Source of the DNA: Actinophytocola sp044466355
GTDB lineage: Bacteria; Actinomycetota; Actinomycetes; Mycobacteriales; Pseudonocardiaceae
Length of the DNA stretch: 64,000 nt
Reading direction: 5' to 3'
NCBI RefSeq assembly: GCF_044466355.1
Contig: NZ_JBITMQ010000012.1
Coordinates: 1-64,000, forward strand
Shown here: positions 8,182-16,348 of the stretch, piece by piece
Position numbering within the stretch: position 1 is the first letter of the stretch
Layout of the letters: the number at the start of each line of letters is the position of its first letter
The notes under the pieces: model-generated
Database searches by the model: none
What the model was told of the DNA's origin: nothing
What the model saw: the letters and a program-made list of their open reading frames with translations, nothing else
Position numbers and translations under genes: made by a program

Positions 8182-9169
8182 CGGGAAGTCGGTGGTGGTT
8201 CACCGGTGTTCGTGGTCGTCGTCCTGAGACGCCCGCGAGCAGGTTCTCCACCGCCAACAGTCCCATCGCCGCTCTGGTGCGGGTCGTGGTGCTGCCCGGG
8301 TGCGGGACCACGGTGACGGAGTCGAGTGCCAGCAAGCTCTCCTCGACCTCGGGTTCCCGTTCGAACACGTCGAGCCCGGCCGCGAAGATCACGGCGTTCT
8401 CGACGGCGCGGGCCAGAGCCTTCTCGTCGACGATGGGGCCGCGTGCGGTGTTCACCAGCACCGCGGTGGGCTTCATCATGGCGAACGTCTCGTCGTTGAA
8501 CAGGTGCCGGGTCATCGGGGTCAGCGGGGCGTGCACCGACACCACGTCCGCTTCGGTGAGCAGTTGCCCCAGATCGCGCCGGCGCACGCCGAGTTCGGCT
8601 TCCCGCTGGGCAGGCAACCGCCGCGGCGCGGTGTAGACGACGTGCATGCCGAACCCGCGTGCCCTGCGTGCGACCGCCTGCCCGACCCGGCCGCAGCCGA
8701 CGATGCCGAGCACCTTGCCGTGGAGGTCCTGTCCGAGCACCATCCGCGGGCCCCGGACCCACGGCGCGCGGGGCCGCGGAAACCGGTCACCTCCGGCGAT
8801 CCGCCGAACGGACGCGAGGATCAGCGCCCACGTGAGGTCCGCGGTGGACTCGGTGAGCACGTCCGGGGTGTTGGTGACCAGCACCCCGCGCCGGGTGCAT
8901 TCGGCGACGTCGATGTTGTCGTGGCCGACCGCGTGGTTCGCGACGACCCGCAGGTCCGGGCCGGCGGCGTCGAGCAGTTCGCGGTCCACTCTTTCGGTGA
9001 GCATGACGAGCAGGCCGTGCCTGCCCTCAGCCCGCCGCAGGAACTCGGCTCTCGGGATCGCATCCGGCGGCCCGGTGTACACGTCCGGAGCGCAGCGGCC
9101 TTCGAGCGCGCGCATGGCTTCGGGGACGAGTTCTCTCGTCAGCAGCACCGCGGGCGGAGGTTCAGTCAC
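8153..9169 (-). CDS. D-isomer-specific 2-hydroxyacid dehydrogenase
   Basis: A protein of 338 residues from GTG 9169. The NAD(P)-binding motif GIVGCGRVGQAVARRA lies near residue 155. Catalytic residues are in place: Arg in VNTARGPIVDE, Glu in FEREPEVEE, and His in VVPHPGSTT (Pro replaces the usual Ile between His and Gly). The length and the TADLTWALIL helix match the glyoxylate/hydroxypyruvate reductase group, which reduces 2-oxoacids to D-2-hydroxyacids. The last 30 residues are Arg/Ser-rich and look like a non-conserved tail, in the part that overlaps the neighbouring gene. It stands alone as a unit; the substrate is not predictable. Confidence 0.88.
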   Translation of the reverse strand: MTEPPPAVLLTRELVPEAMRALEGRCAPDVYTGPPDAIPRAEFLRRAEGRHGLLVMLTERVDRELLDAAGPDLRVVANHAVGHDNIDVAECTRRGVLVTNTPDVLTESTADLTWALILASVRRIAGGDRFPRPRAPWVRGPRMVLGQDLHGKVLGIVGCGRVGQAVARRARGFGMHVVYTAPRRLPAQREAELGVRRRDLGQLLTEADVVSVHAPLTPMTRHLFNDETFAMMKPTAVLVNTARGPIVDEKALARAVENAVIFAAGLDVFEREPEVEESLLALDSVTVVPHPGSTTTRTRAAMGLLAVENLLAGVSGRRPRTPVNHHRLPVSRSGSPRS

Positions 9170-9435
9170 GGGCCGGTTCCGTCCCGAGTCGGGTCATCCG
9201 TCATGTGGTCGGCCCACTGTGTCCGCCCCGGCAACCTGAGAACAATCCGTACGAACACGTAATCAGGCGGTACTGCCTACGTAGTGGTGTGCGGTGCGTA
9301 TACCTATTGGACGCAAAGCCCGGGAATACGTATCGATTCGCGGATTGTTTCGCGCGCGGCTCCTGCCGATGCTCGGTTGACCGACCACGCCGTGACCTCT
9401 CGGCCACGGTGGGTCGTCGACGCGAGGGAGTCGGA

Positions 9436-10866
9436 ATGCGCAGTAAACGATCATGGTTGGGTGGGGTTCTCGGGTTCGCGGTCGCGCTGTCGGCGTTCGC
9501 GCCCGGGGCCGCCACCGCCGCCGTTCCGCCGGACGATCCGGCCTACCAGGCGGTCAACCCGACCGACACCGCTCCTGCCCCGGACGACGACGCGCACGGC
9601 CAGATCATCGGCGGTGAGCAGGCGTTCGTGAAGGATCACCCGTTCGTCATCGCGATGCTGCGGGAGGGCGGTCCCCGGCCACAGGGCCAGACCTGTACCG
9701 CGGCCGTGGTGGCACCGAAGGTGATCGTCACCGCGGCACACTGCAAGGACGGCGACGGCACGAAGACGATGCTGTACGGGTCGGACGACCTGACCCAGCC
9801 CGGCGGCACGGAACTCGCGGTCAAGGAGTACCTCCAGCACCCGAACTACAGCCCGCCGAACGGCTGGCAGACCGGCTGGGACGTGGGCGTCGTCGTCACC
9901 GAGGAGACCATTCCGGTCCCGGCGGGCTACCAGTACCCGCGGGTCGCGGACTCGAACGACGCCGCGCTCACCCAGCCAGGAAAGAGGGCGTTGCTGCTCG
10001 GCTACGGCCGCGTCCGCGACGGGGAGAACGAGTTCGGCCACCTGAAGAAGGTCGAGGACTTCCCGATCGTCGACGGCGGTGACACGTGTGGCTCGTTCGG
10101 CTCGTTCAACGGCCAGTACATGGTCTGCGGCGGCTACCAGGACGGTCACGACGGGATCTGCCAGGGCGACAGCGGCGGCCCCATGGTCGTCGACGGCGTG
10201 ATCGTGGGCGTCGCGTCGTGGGTGCGGACCGGCTGCGGCAGCTACGGCGCCTGGGGCAGGCTCACCGGCGTCATGGGGGACTGGGCCAACGAGGTGATCG
10301 ACGAGTACGCCGACCCGGGCACGCCGGTGGCGTCGTTCACGGCGGACTGTTCGGCCACGGAGGCGTCGTGTGCGTTCGATGCGTCGGCGTCCTCCGACCC
10401 GGACGGTTCGGTTGTGTCGTATGGCTGGGATTTCGGTGATGGTCAGTCGGGTAGTGGTGTGGGGCCGTCGCACACGTATGCGGAGGTCGGTGACTATTCG
10501 GTCGTGTTGACGGTGACCGACGACGACGGGAAGACCGACACCGTGTCCAGGCGGGTGACGGCTGGTGAGCCGCCGCAGACGGGTGAGCCGCCGCGGGCGT
10601 CGTTCACGGTGTTCTGTCAGTGGGCGGCGTGTGATTTCGACGGTGGTGGTTCCACGGATGCGGACAACGACATCGCTTCGTACGCCTGGGTTTTCGGTGA
10701 CGGACAGACCGGGACCGGTGTGACCGCGTCGCACACGTATCCCAACCGGCAGGCCAACTACACGGCCACGCTCACCGTGACCGATCGTGGCGGGAACACC
10801 AACACGGTCAGCAAACAGATCCAGTGCTGGAGCTTCGGTAGTCAAGCATTCTGCTTCAGCCAGTGA
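9436..10866 (+). CDS. secreted trypsin-like serine protease with two PKD domains
   Basis: A protein of 476 residues from ATG 9436, preceded by GAGGGAG. The signal peptide ends near GAATA-AVP. After a short propeptide, IIGG marks the mature N-terminus of the S1 protease. The triad is His in VTAAHC, Asp in GWDVGVVV, and Ser in CQGDSGGP. Cys pairs are as in trypsins. Two PKD repeats follow (WDFGDGQSGSG and WVFGDGQTGTG, each ending in SHTY...VTD), usual in secreted enzymes for binding or spacing. The end carries two Cys (CWSFGSQAFC). A strong hairpin follows 7 bases after the stop. Probably a secreted protease for nutrition or processing. Confidence 0.92.
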   Translation: MRSKRSWLGGVLGFAVALSAFAPGAATAAVPPDDPAYQAVNPTDTAPAPDDDAHGQIIGGEQAFVKDHPFVIAMLREGGPRPQGQTCTAAVVAPKVIVTAAHCKDGDGTKTMLYGSDDLTQPGGTELAVKEYLQHPNYSPPNGWQTGWDVGVVVTEETIPVPAGYQYPRVADSNDAALTQPGKRALLLGYGRVRDGENEFGHLKKVEDFPIVDGGDTCGSFGSFNGQYMVCGGYQDGHDGICQGDSGGPMVVDGVIVGVASWVRTGCGSYGAWGRLTGVMGDWANEVIDEYADPGTPVASFTADCSATEASCAFDASASSDPDGSVVSYGWDFGDGQSGSGVGPSHTYAEVGDYSVVLTVTDDDGKTDTVSRRVTAGEPPQTGEPPRASFTVFCQWAACDFDGGGSTDADNDIASYAWVFGDGQTGTGVTASHTYPNRQANYTATLTVTDRGGNTNTVSKQIQCWSFGSQAFCFSQ

Positions 10867-10872
10867 TCGCCG

Positions 10873-10914
10873 CTGGGGCGTGTGCGCGCTTCCCTGCTCG
10901 CGGGCACGCCCCAG
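10873..10914 (+). terminator. hairpin terminator after the protease gene
   Basis: CTGGGGCGTG (10873-10882) pairs perfectly with CACGCCCCAG (10905-10914), with more GC pairing inside. It begins 6 bases after the protease stop. There is no U-run, which is common in high-GC actinomycetes. Confidence 0.65.
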
Positions 10915-11077
10915 CCTCGCGCCGGTGACATCGCGTGCTCCCTGTGGTCACGACCCGACGTGCACTGAACGGATGTACGCCCGCTGTCGGCACCGGGATC
11001 ACGTCGCCGGTCTGCCGGGCGTCACCGACAGCGACCTGTACGCCGCCGACGACGCCACGACCGGGCCGTCCGCCAGA

Positions 11078-12361
11078 TCACCGAGTGGCAGTCCGCGCCC
11101 CGTGGACGAACGACGGGCGCACCGCGGGCATTCCGCTGCTGCCGTCGGCGGCGGTGCGCACGGCGAGGATCTGGTCCACACCCATCCGGTTCTCCTCGAA
11201 CGCCAGCGCGCCGCCCGCGAGGTACAGGCGCCACACCCGGACGTGCTGCGGTCCGATCAGGGCGGTGGCTTCCGCCTCCCGTTCGTTCAACGTGGCGAGC
11301 CAGGCGCGGCAGGTCCGCACGTAGTGTTCCCGGAACGCGTCGACGTCACGGATCTCGAACCCGGCACGCTCCAGATGGGACAGTGTCGTGCCGACCGGGC
11401 GCATCGTCATGTCCGGTGCGATGAAGCGTTCGATGAAGGCGCCGCCGCCAGGCGCGGTCACACCTCGCGACATCTGCTGCAGCAGGAGCCGCCCGCCTGG
11501 CCGCAGTGCCCGGTGAAGGGTGGCCGCGTAGCCCGGGTAGTTGGCTTCGCCGACGTGCTCGCCCATCTCGACGGACGCGACCGCGTCGTACCCGGCGTGG
11601 TCGATGTCGCGGAAGTCCTGCAGGCGGACCTCGACACGACCGTCCAGTCCGGCCGCGGCGACGCGCGCGGCGACGTGGTCGCGTTGGCGCGCGGCGAGGG
11701 TGATGCCGGTCGCGTGCACGCCGTGGTGTTCGGCGGCGTGCAGCAGCAGCGATCCCCAGCCGCAGCCGACGTCGAGCAGTCGCTGCCCCGGCCGGAGGTC
11801 GAGTTTGCGGCAGATCACGTCGAGCTTGTCGGTCTGCGCGTCGTGCAGCGTGTAGGCGTCGTCGTCGGTGGTCCAGTACGCGCACGAGTAGGCCATGTGC
11901 GGGTCGAGCAGCAGCGTGTAGAAGTCGTTGGAGAGGTCGTAGTGATGGGCGATCGCGCGCCGGTCGCGACGCCTGCTGTGCAGCCTGCCGACGAGCCGGG
12001 CCTCCGCCGCCGGCGGTCGTGGCCGGGGACCGAGCACGCCGAGCGAGCCCGCGAGCCGGAGCACGGCGGGCCACTCCCGAACGCCCATGCGGACGCGGTC
12101 CAGTCCCAGCCGCCAGAACCGGCTCAGCCCCTCGGCCAGGTCACCCTCGATGTCCAGGTCCCCGGTCACGAACGCCCGTGCGAGACCGAGTTCGCCTGGT
12201 TGCCACAGCACGTGCCTCAGCGCACGACGGTTGCGCAGGACCACACACGGTCCGTCGGTGGCACCGGCCACGCTGCCGTCCCACGCGCGCACGCCCACCG
12301 GGAGAGGAGCGCCGATCAGGCGCTCGACCACATCGGCCACCCGTCCCGCCGCACCGCTCAT
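11078..12361 (-). CDS. cyclopropane-fatty-acyl-phospholipid synthase family methyltransferase
   Basis: A protein of 427 residues from ATG 12361. The N-terminal 120 residues match the lipid-binding part of the family. HHYDLSNDFYTLLLD is the family signature ahead of the SAM fold. Motif I is LLDVGCGWGSLLLHAAEHHG, and the bicarbonate/active-site region includes SVEMGEHVGEANY. The enzyme transfers a methylene or methyl group from SAM to unsaturated acyl chains of membrane phospholipids. The C-terminal 25 residues beyond RMGVDQILAV look unstructured. No partner flavoprotein lies beside it; upstream is a 500-base stretch with a broken gene. Confidence 0.9.
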   Translation of the reverse strand: MSGAAGRVADVVERLIGAPLPVGVRAWDGSVAGATDGPCVVLRNRRALRHVLWQPGELGLARAFVTGDLDIEGDLAEGLSRFWRLGLDRVRMGVREWPAVLRLAGSLGVLGPRPRPPAAEARLVGRLHSRRRDRRAIAHHYDLSNDFYTLLLDPHMAYSCAYWTTDDDAYTLHDAQTDKLDVICRKLDLRPGQRLLDVGCGWGSLLLHAAEHHGVHATGITLAARQRDHVAARVAAAGLDGRVEVRLQDFRDIDHAGYDAVASVEMGEHVGEANYPGYAATLHRALRPGGRLLLQQMSRGVTAPGGGAFIERFIAPDMTMRPVGTTLSHLERAGFEIRDVDAFREHYVRTCRAWLATLNEREAEATALIGPQHVRVWRLYLAGGALAFEENRMGVDQILAVRTAADGSSGMPAVRPSFVHGARTATR

Positions 12362-12467
12362 CCGTGCCTCTCCTTCGCCTCAGGTCGAGTCCGATGTGAG
12401 GTGTTCGCCGCGCGGCGGCTGTCGGATTGGCTTTCGGGTGAGGGATTTCGGTGTGGGTGTCGATACG

Positions 12468-12868
12468 ATGACGAGCGTGGGATGCCAGAACCGCACTGCT
12501 CGACGAGGTCGCCGAGCAGTGCGTGACGCCGGTTCTCACGGCCGCGGGTTTTCGCAAGGCGGGTAAGCGCCGTTTGTCACGTGGGGGATTCTGTGTGATC
12601 GGGTCGAGGTTCCGCCTGGGGACGCTGGTTCGTGCGGTACGGCCGTCACCGAGACCCGCTGGGAGGTCTCGTTGACGGGCGGCACCGACGAGATCGGTGC
12701 CACCCCGCGCCGGTTGTTGATCGACGGTGGTCTGCTGGACGGCATGCTCACGCCGCTCGAGGTGCAGTACCCCGAGCCCGACCTGACGACGCCCTGACGA
12801 CACCGGAACCACGAGCTGTCGGTCTGGCTGCGACAGCGACTCAACGCCCGCCTGGCCGACCGCCCCGC
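12468..12868 (+). pseudogene. decayed small gene, DUF4304-like
   Basis: The region has no intact gene. Frame pieces on the + strand read MTSVGCQNRT, then (shifted) LLDEVAEQCVTPVLTAAGFR followed by KAGKRRLSR, then (shifted) TRWEVSLTGGTDEIG and a Leu-rich end near LEVQYPEPDLTTP, followed by ELSVWLRQRLNARLADRP. The 'x-x-P-x-L-x-x-x-G-F-x-K-x-G' start resembles DUF4304 proteins. At least two frameshifts and one stop interrupt it. The family call is tentative; the broken state is clearer. Confidence 0.35.
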
Positions 12869-12870
12869 GG

Positions 12871-14529
12871 CTACCGGCTGATCACCGGGATCGTGACCGC
12901 GACGGGCACGCTCAGGTGGGGCCGGGTGTTCGCGACGTCCCGGTAGCCGCCGGCGGCCAGGTGCCGTTGGTACACCACGGTCAGCGTCGCCTGGCCGCGA
13001 CCGGTCATGGTCACGGTGACCCGGTTCCCCTCGACCGTCACGGTGCCCGCGTTCGCGGGGCGCAGCGTGGCCCGTACCCGGTTCAGCGGGTTCGTCAGGT
13101 CGAACTCCGCGCCGGGTGCGCTCCGCACGTGTGCTGTCGTCGATGCCGGTAGGCCGGGTTTCGTTCGCAGCAGGTGGTCGGCGGTGCTGATGGCGAGCGG
13201 GCCGACGCCGCCCGGCAGCGGTTCGTCCGACGTTGACGCGTGCATGGTCAGGTCCGGACCGATGGCCATGGCCGACGTGTAGAGCGCGCGGGGCGACGTC
13301 GTGGACGGCCTGCCGTGGTGGACGTAGTGGAGCTGTGTGCCGTCGGGGGACGCGATGACGCTGCCGTGCCCGGTCGAGTACAGCGACTGCGCCGGGTCCT
13401 GGGACAGCACCGGATTGGCCGCGCTCTTTCGCCACGGGCCGAGTGGGCTGCGGGACGTGGCGTAGCCGACGCCGTAGAACTCGTTCTCGAAGTTGTTCGC
13501 CGAGTACGTCAGGTAGTACAGCGGTTTCCCTTGTGCGTCAACGGTTCGCAGCGTCGTCGAGCCCTCGGCCCAGCGCCGGTCCTTCTTCCGGCCACCGCTG
13601 TTCGCGTAGTCGTCGACGTGCGCGTTCTCCCAGTCCTGCGGGTCGGCGCCGTAGTTCAGGATCGGTACGAAGCCGTCCTTGCGGGTGCCGGCCGGGTCGT
13701 CCGGGGCGAGGTTCGCGTCGCGGTACGCGGGAGCGATGGCGGGCATGGTCCGCCCGGCCGGGTCACGCCACCAGTCGCCGGTGAGCTCGACGGCGTAGAT
13801 GTTGGACTCCTCGATGTACTTGCCCAACTCGGCGTCCCACACCCAGTTCCGGTAGGCGTTGCGCGAGTAGTACAGGTAGATCCGGCCGTCCGCGTCGAAG
13901 AAGACGTTCGGGTCGATGAACGGGATGTAGGTGCCGAGCGGCGCCGTCTGTCCCTCCTCCAGGGTGGCGGGCGGCTTCTTCTGCGTGGCGTCCATGATCA
14001 GGTTGACGTCATGGTAAGCCGGGTCGTACGGGTGGTAGTCCAGCGGCGCCTCGACGATGTCGCGGAACGGTCCGGCGGGCGAGCGTGACACGGCCACGCC
14101 GACCTTGCTCGCCTCCTCGAAGTCCGGGTACCGGAAGTGTTCCGCCACGTTCCGGTTCATCCGTCCCGCGTAGAACAGGAAGTACAGGCCCGTGTCCGGG
14201 TTGTGGTAGACCTCCGGCGCCCAGAACCAGTCGTGCGCCCAGTCGCCGTCCTGCCCGGCTTTCAACGCGCCGCCGGGCACGTGCTCCCAGGTCGCGAGGT
14301 CGGGCGAGCGGTAGATCCCGAAGTGGTGGCCGGGATCGGCGCCCTCGGTGGAGTACGCGTAGTAGTAGCCGCTCGCGGCGTCGAACAGCACGTGCGGATC
14401 GGCGCCGGGGGTCGCGGCGTTGTTGTGGTAGGTCGCGTCGGTCGTCCACCGGGGCTGGGCCACGGCTCCGGCAGGTGCGAGCACGGGCAGCAGGGCGGCG
14501 ACGAGGACGAGCAGGGCGTTCCTTCGCAT
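12871..14529 (-). CDS. secreted glycoside hydrolase, GH43-like five-bladed propeller
   Basis: A protein of 552 residues from ATG 14529. The signal peptide (MRRNALLVLVAALLPVLAPA...) ends near AVAQ. Blade motifs include GADPHVLFDAASGYYYAYST, WAPEVYHNPDTGLYFLFYAG, FIDPNVFFDADGRIYLYYS and WAEGSTTLR. The Asp of ADPH and FIDP and the Glu of AEGS match the catalytic base, pKa-tuning Asp and acid of GH43. The family cleaves arabinose- or xylose-containing polysaccharides. A C-terminal beta-sandwich of about 100 residues ends the protein. It is divergent from the ABC exporter genes; the 122 bases between contain CGTGTCA repeats. Confidence 0.82.
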   Translation of the reverse strand: MRRNALLVLVAALLPVLAPAGAVAQPRWTTDATYHNNAATPGADPHVLFDAASGYYYAYSTEGADPGHHFGIYRSPDLATWEHVPGGALKAGQDGDWAHDWFWAPEVYHNPDTGLYFLFYAGRMNRNVAEHFRYPDFEEASKVGVAVSRSPAGPFRDIVEAPLDYHPYDPAYHDVNLIMDATQKKPPATLEEGQTAPLGTYIPFIDPNVFFDADGRIYLYYSRNAYRNWVWDAELGKYIEESNIYAVELTGDWWRDPAGRTMPAIAPAYRDANLAPDDPAGTRKDGFVPILNYGADPQDWENAHVDDYANSGGRKKDRRWAEGSTTLRTVDAQGKPLYYLTYSANNFENEFYGVGYATSRSPLGPWRKSAANPVLSQDPAQSLYSTGHGSVIASPDGTQLHYVHHGRPSTTSPRALYTSAMAIGPDLTMHASTSDEPLPGGVGPLAISTADHLLRTKPGLPASTTAHVRSAPGAEFDLTNPLNRVRATLRPANAGTVTVEGNRVTVTMTGRGQATLTVVYQRHLAAGGYRDVANTRPHLSVPVAVTIPVISR

Positions 14530-14587
14530 GGTCCCATCCTGCCGTCTCGGCGGTGTGTCCGCGCCACGTGAACGGGACGCTGTTCGC

Positions 14588-14628
14588 CGTGTCAGGAGGC
14601 GTGTCAGGCCGGGAGCAGGGCCGTGACA
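14588..14628 (+). promoter_or_regulatory. candidate SARP-binding repeats before the exporter genes
   Basis: CGTGTCA occurs at 14588 and 14600, and CGTGACA at 14622, spaced 12 and 22 bases (about one and two helical turns). The same heptamer, at 11-base spacing, lies before the P450 gene. SARP regulators bind heptameric direct repeats with an 11-base period, and a SARP gene is encoded nearby. Confidence 0.45.
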
Positions 14629-14651
14629 GCGCCGCCTTCGACAGTGTGGGC

Positions 14652-15596
14652 ATGACGGAAACGGCGATCGAGGCCTCCGGGTTGCGGAAGGCCTACCAGG
14701 ACAAAGTGGTGCTCGACGGCATCGACCTGGCGGTCCGGGCAGGGGCTGTGTTCTCCCTGCTCGGACCCAACGGGGCAGGCAAGACGACGACGGTCAACAT
14801 CCTGACCACCCTGGTGCGGCCCGACGCCGGGACCGTGCGGGTGGCCGGGTTCGACGCGGCCGCCGACACCAGGGCGGTGCGGGCCGCCATCGGGGTCACC
14901 GGGCAGTTCGCCTCGGTGGACGACCTGCTCACCGGCGAGGAGAACCTGCGGTTGATGGCCGACCTGCAGCACCTCGGGGCCCGCGAGGGCAAGCGGGTCG
15001 TCGACGGGCTGCTGGCGCGGTTCGACCTCACCGAGTCGGCGCGGAAGATGGCGTCGACGTACTCCGGCGGCATGCGGCGCAAGCTCGACCTCGCGATGAC
15101 GCTGGTCGGGCGGCCGTCGATCATCTTCCTCGACGAGCCGACCACCGGGCTCGACCCGCGCAGCCGCCGGACCATGTGGGACATCGTCCGGGAGCTGGTC
15201 GCCGACGGGATGACGATCTTCCTCACCACGCAGTACCTGGAGGAGGCCGACCAGCTCGCCGACCGTGTCGCCGTGCTCGACCGGGGCAGACTCGTCGCCG
15301 AGGGCACGCCCGGCGAGCTGAAGCGGCAGGTGCCCGGCAGCCACGTGCGGCTCCGGTTCGCCGCCCCGGCGCACCTCGACGCGGCCGCCCGGGTGCTGGC
15401 CGGGTCCACGCCCGAACCCGAGAGCCTGACCCTGCGGGTGCCCAGCGACGGCGACGTGAAGTCGCTGCGGTTCCTGCTGGACCGGCTCGACGAATACGCC
15501 GTCGACGTCGAGGAGTTCTCCGTGCACACGCCGGACCTCGACGACGTCTTCCTCGCCCTCACCGGAAACCCGAGCACGGAGGCCCAGACCCGATGA
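14652..15596 (+). CDS. DrrA-type ABC exporter ATP-binding protein
   Basis: A protein of 314 residues from ATG 14652. Walker A is GPNGAGKTTT, the signature is YSGGMRRKLDLAMTL, Walker B is IIFLDEPTTGLD, and the switch His position holds Gln (LTTQYLEEADQLADR), as in DrrA-type drug exporters. The C-terminal 80 residues match the regulatory domain of this family (EFSVHTPDLDDVFLALTG). It powers efflux of a small hydrophobic compound through the permease encoded next, which it overlaps by ATGA. Location next to a SARP and a P450 suggests control by that regulator (inference). Confidence 0.93.
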   Translation: MTETAIEASGLRKAYQDKVVLDGIDLAVRAGAVFSLLGPNGAGKTTTVNILTTLVRPDAGTVRVAGFDAAADTRAVRAAIGVTGQFASVDDLLTGEENLRLMADLQHLGAREGKRVVDGLLARFDLTESARKMASTYSGGMRRKLDLAMTLVGRPSIIFLDEPTTGLDPRSRRTMWDIVRELVADGMTIFLTTQYLEEADQLADRVAVLDRGRLVAEGTPGELKRQVPGSHVRLRFAAPAHLDAAARVLAGSTPEPESLTLRVPSDGDVKSLRFLLDRLDEYAVDVEEFSVHTPDLDDVFLALTGNPSTEAQTR

Positions 15597-16348
15597 GCAC
15601 CGCACTGATCGACTCCGCGACCATGCTGCGCCGCAACTTCAGGCACACGATGCGCGACCCGGTCGTCCTGTTCAACGCGATCCTGTTCCCGATCGTCATG
15701 ATGTTCATGTTCGTCTACGTGCTCGGCGACGGGTTCGACGTCGGCGGCGGCGACTACGTCGACTACGCCGCGCCCGGCATGGTCATGCTGGCCCTCTGCT
15801 ACGGCATGGGCGCCACGGCGACCGCCGTGAACACCGACATGACCAAGGGGATCATCAACCGGTTCCGCGTCATGAACATCTCCCGCGGCGCGGTGCTGAC
15901 CGGCCACGTCGTGTCCACTGTGCTCCGCACGCTGATCGGCATGGCCGCGATCATCGGCGTGGCCTTCCTGATGGGGTTCAGCCCCGACGCGACCTTCGCG
16001 CACTGGCTCGCCGCCGCCGGGATCCTCGTGCTGACGGTGTTCGCCGTCACCTGGCTGACCATCGCGTTCGGGCTGGCCGCCAAGACGCCCGAGTCGGCGG
16101 GGTTCTTCGCCGTGCCGCTGATCATGCTGCCGTTCTTCTCCAGCGCGATCATCCCGGCCGAGAAGATGGGGCCCGGCATCCGGCAGTTCGCCGAGTACCA
16201 GCCGTTCACGCCGATCATCGAGACCGTCCGCGGCCTGTTCGACGGCACGCTGTCGGCGGGCGCCACCATCGCCGCGATCGCCTGGTGCGCCGGGATCGGC
16301 ATCGTCGGCTACGTGTGGGCGCTCGCCAAGTTCACCAAGCGAGTGTGA
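15593..16348 (+). CDS. DrrB-type ABC-2 permease
   Basis: A protein of 251 residues starting at the ATGA overlap with the ATPase gene. It has six hydrophobic segments, beginning at about 25 (VLFNAILFPIVMMFMFVYVL), then 60, 105, 140, 170 and 225. TPESAGFFAVPLIMLPFFSS and the EYQPFTPIIETVRGLFDG end are typical of the daunorubicin/ABC-2 export family. It forms the membrane channel of the exporter. The 3' end overlaps the convergent SARP gene by 17 bases. Confidence 0.92.
   Translation: MSTALIDSATMLRRNFRHTMRDPVVLFNAILFPIVMMFMFVYVLGDGFDVGGGDYVDYAAPGMVMLALCYGMGATATAVNTDMTKGIINRFRVMNISRGAVLTGHVVSTVLRTLIGMAAIIGVAFLMGFSPDATFAHWLAAAGILVLTVFAVTWLTIAFGLAAKTPESAGFFAVPLIMLPFFSSAIIPAEKMGPGIRQFAEYQPFTPIIETVRGLFDGTLSAGATIAAIAWCAGIGIVGYVWALAKFTKRV

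Noticed and set aside
14085..14651. N-terminal extension of the ABC ATPase frame
   Set aside because: The extension lies antisense to the glycosidase gene and is Arg/Pro-rich; ATG 14652 begins just before the ABC fold.
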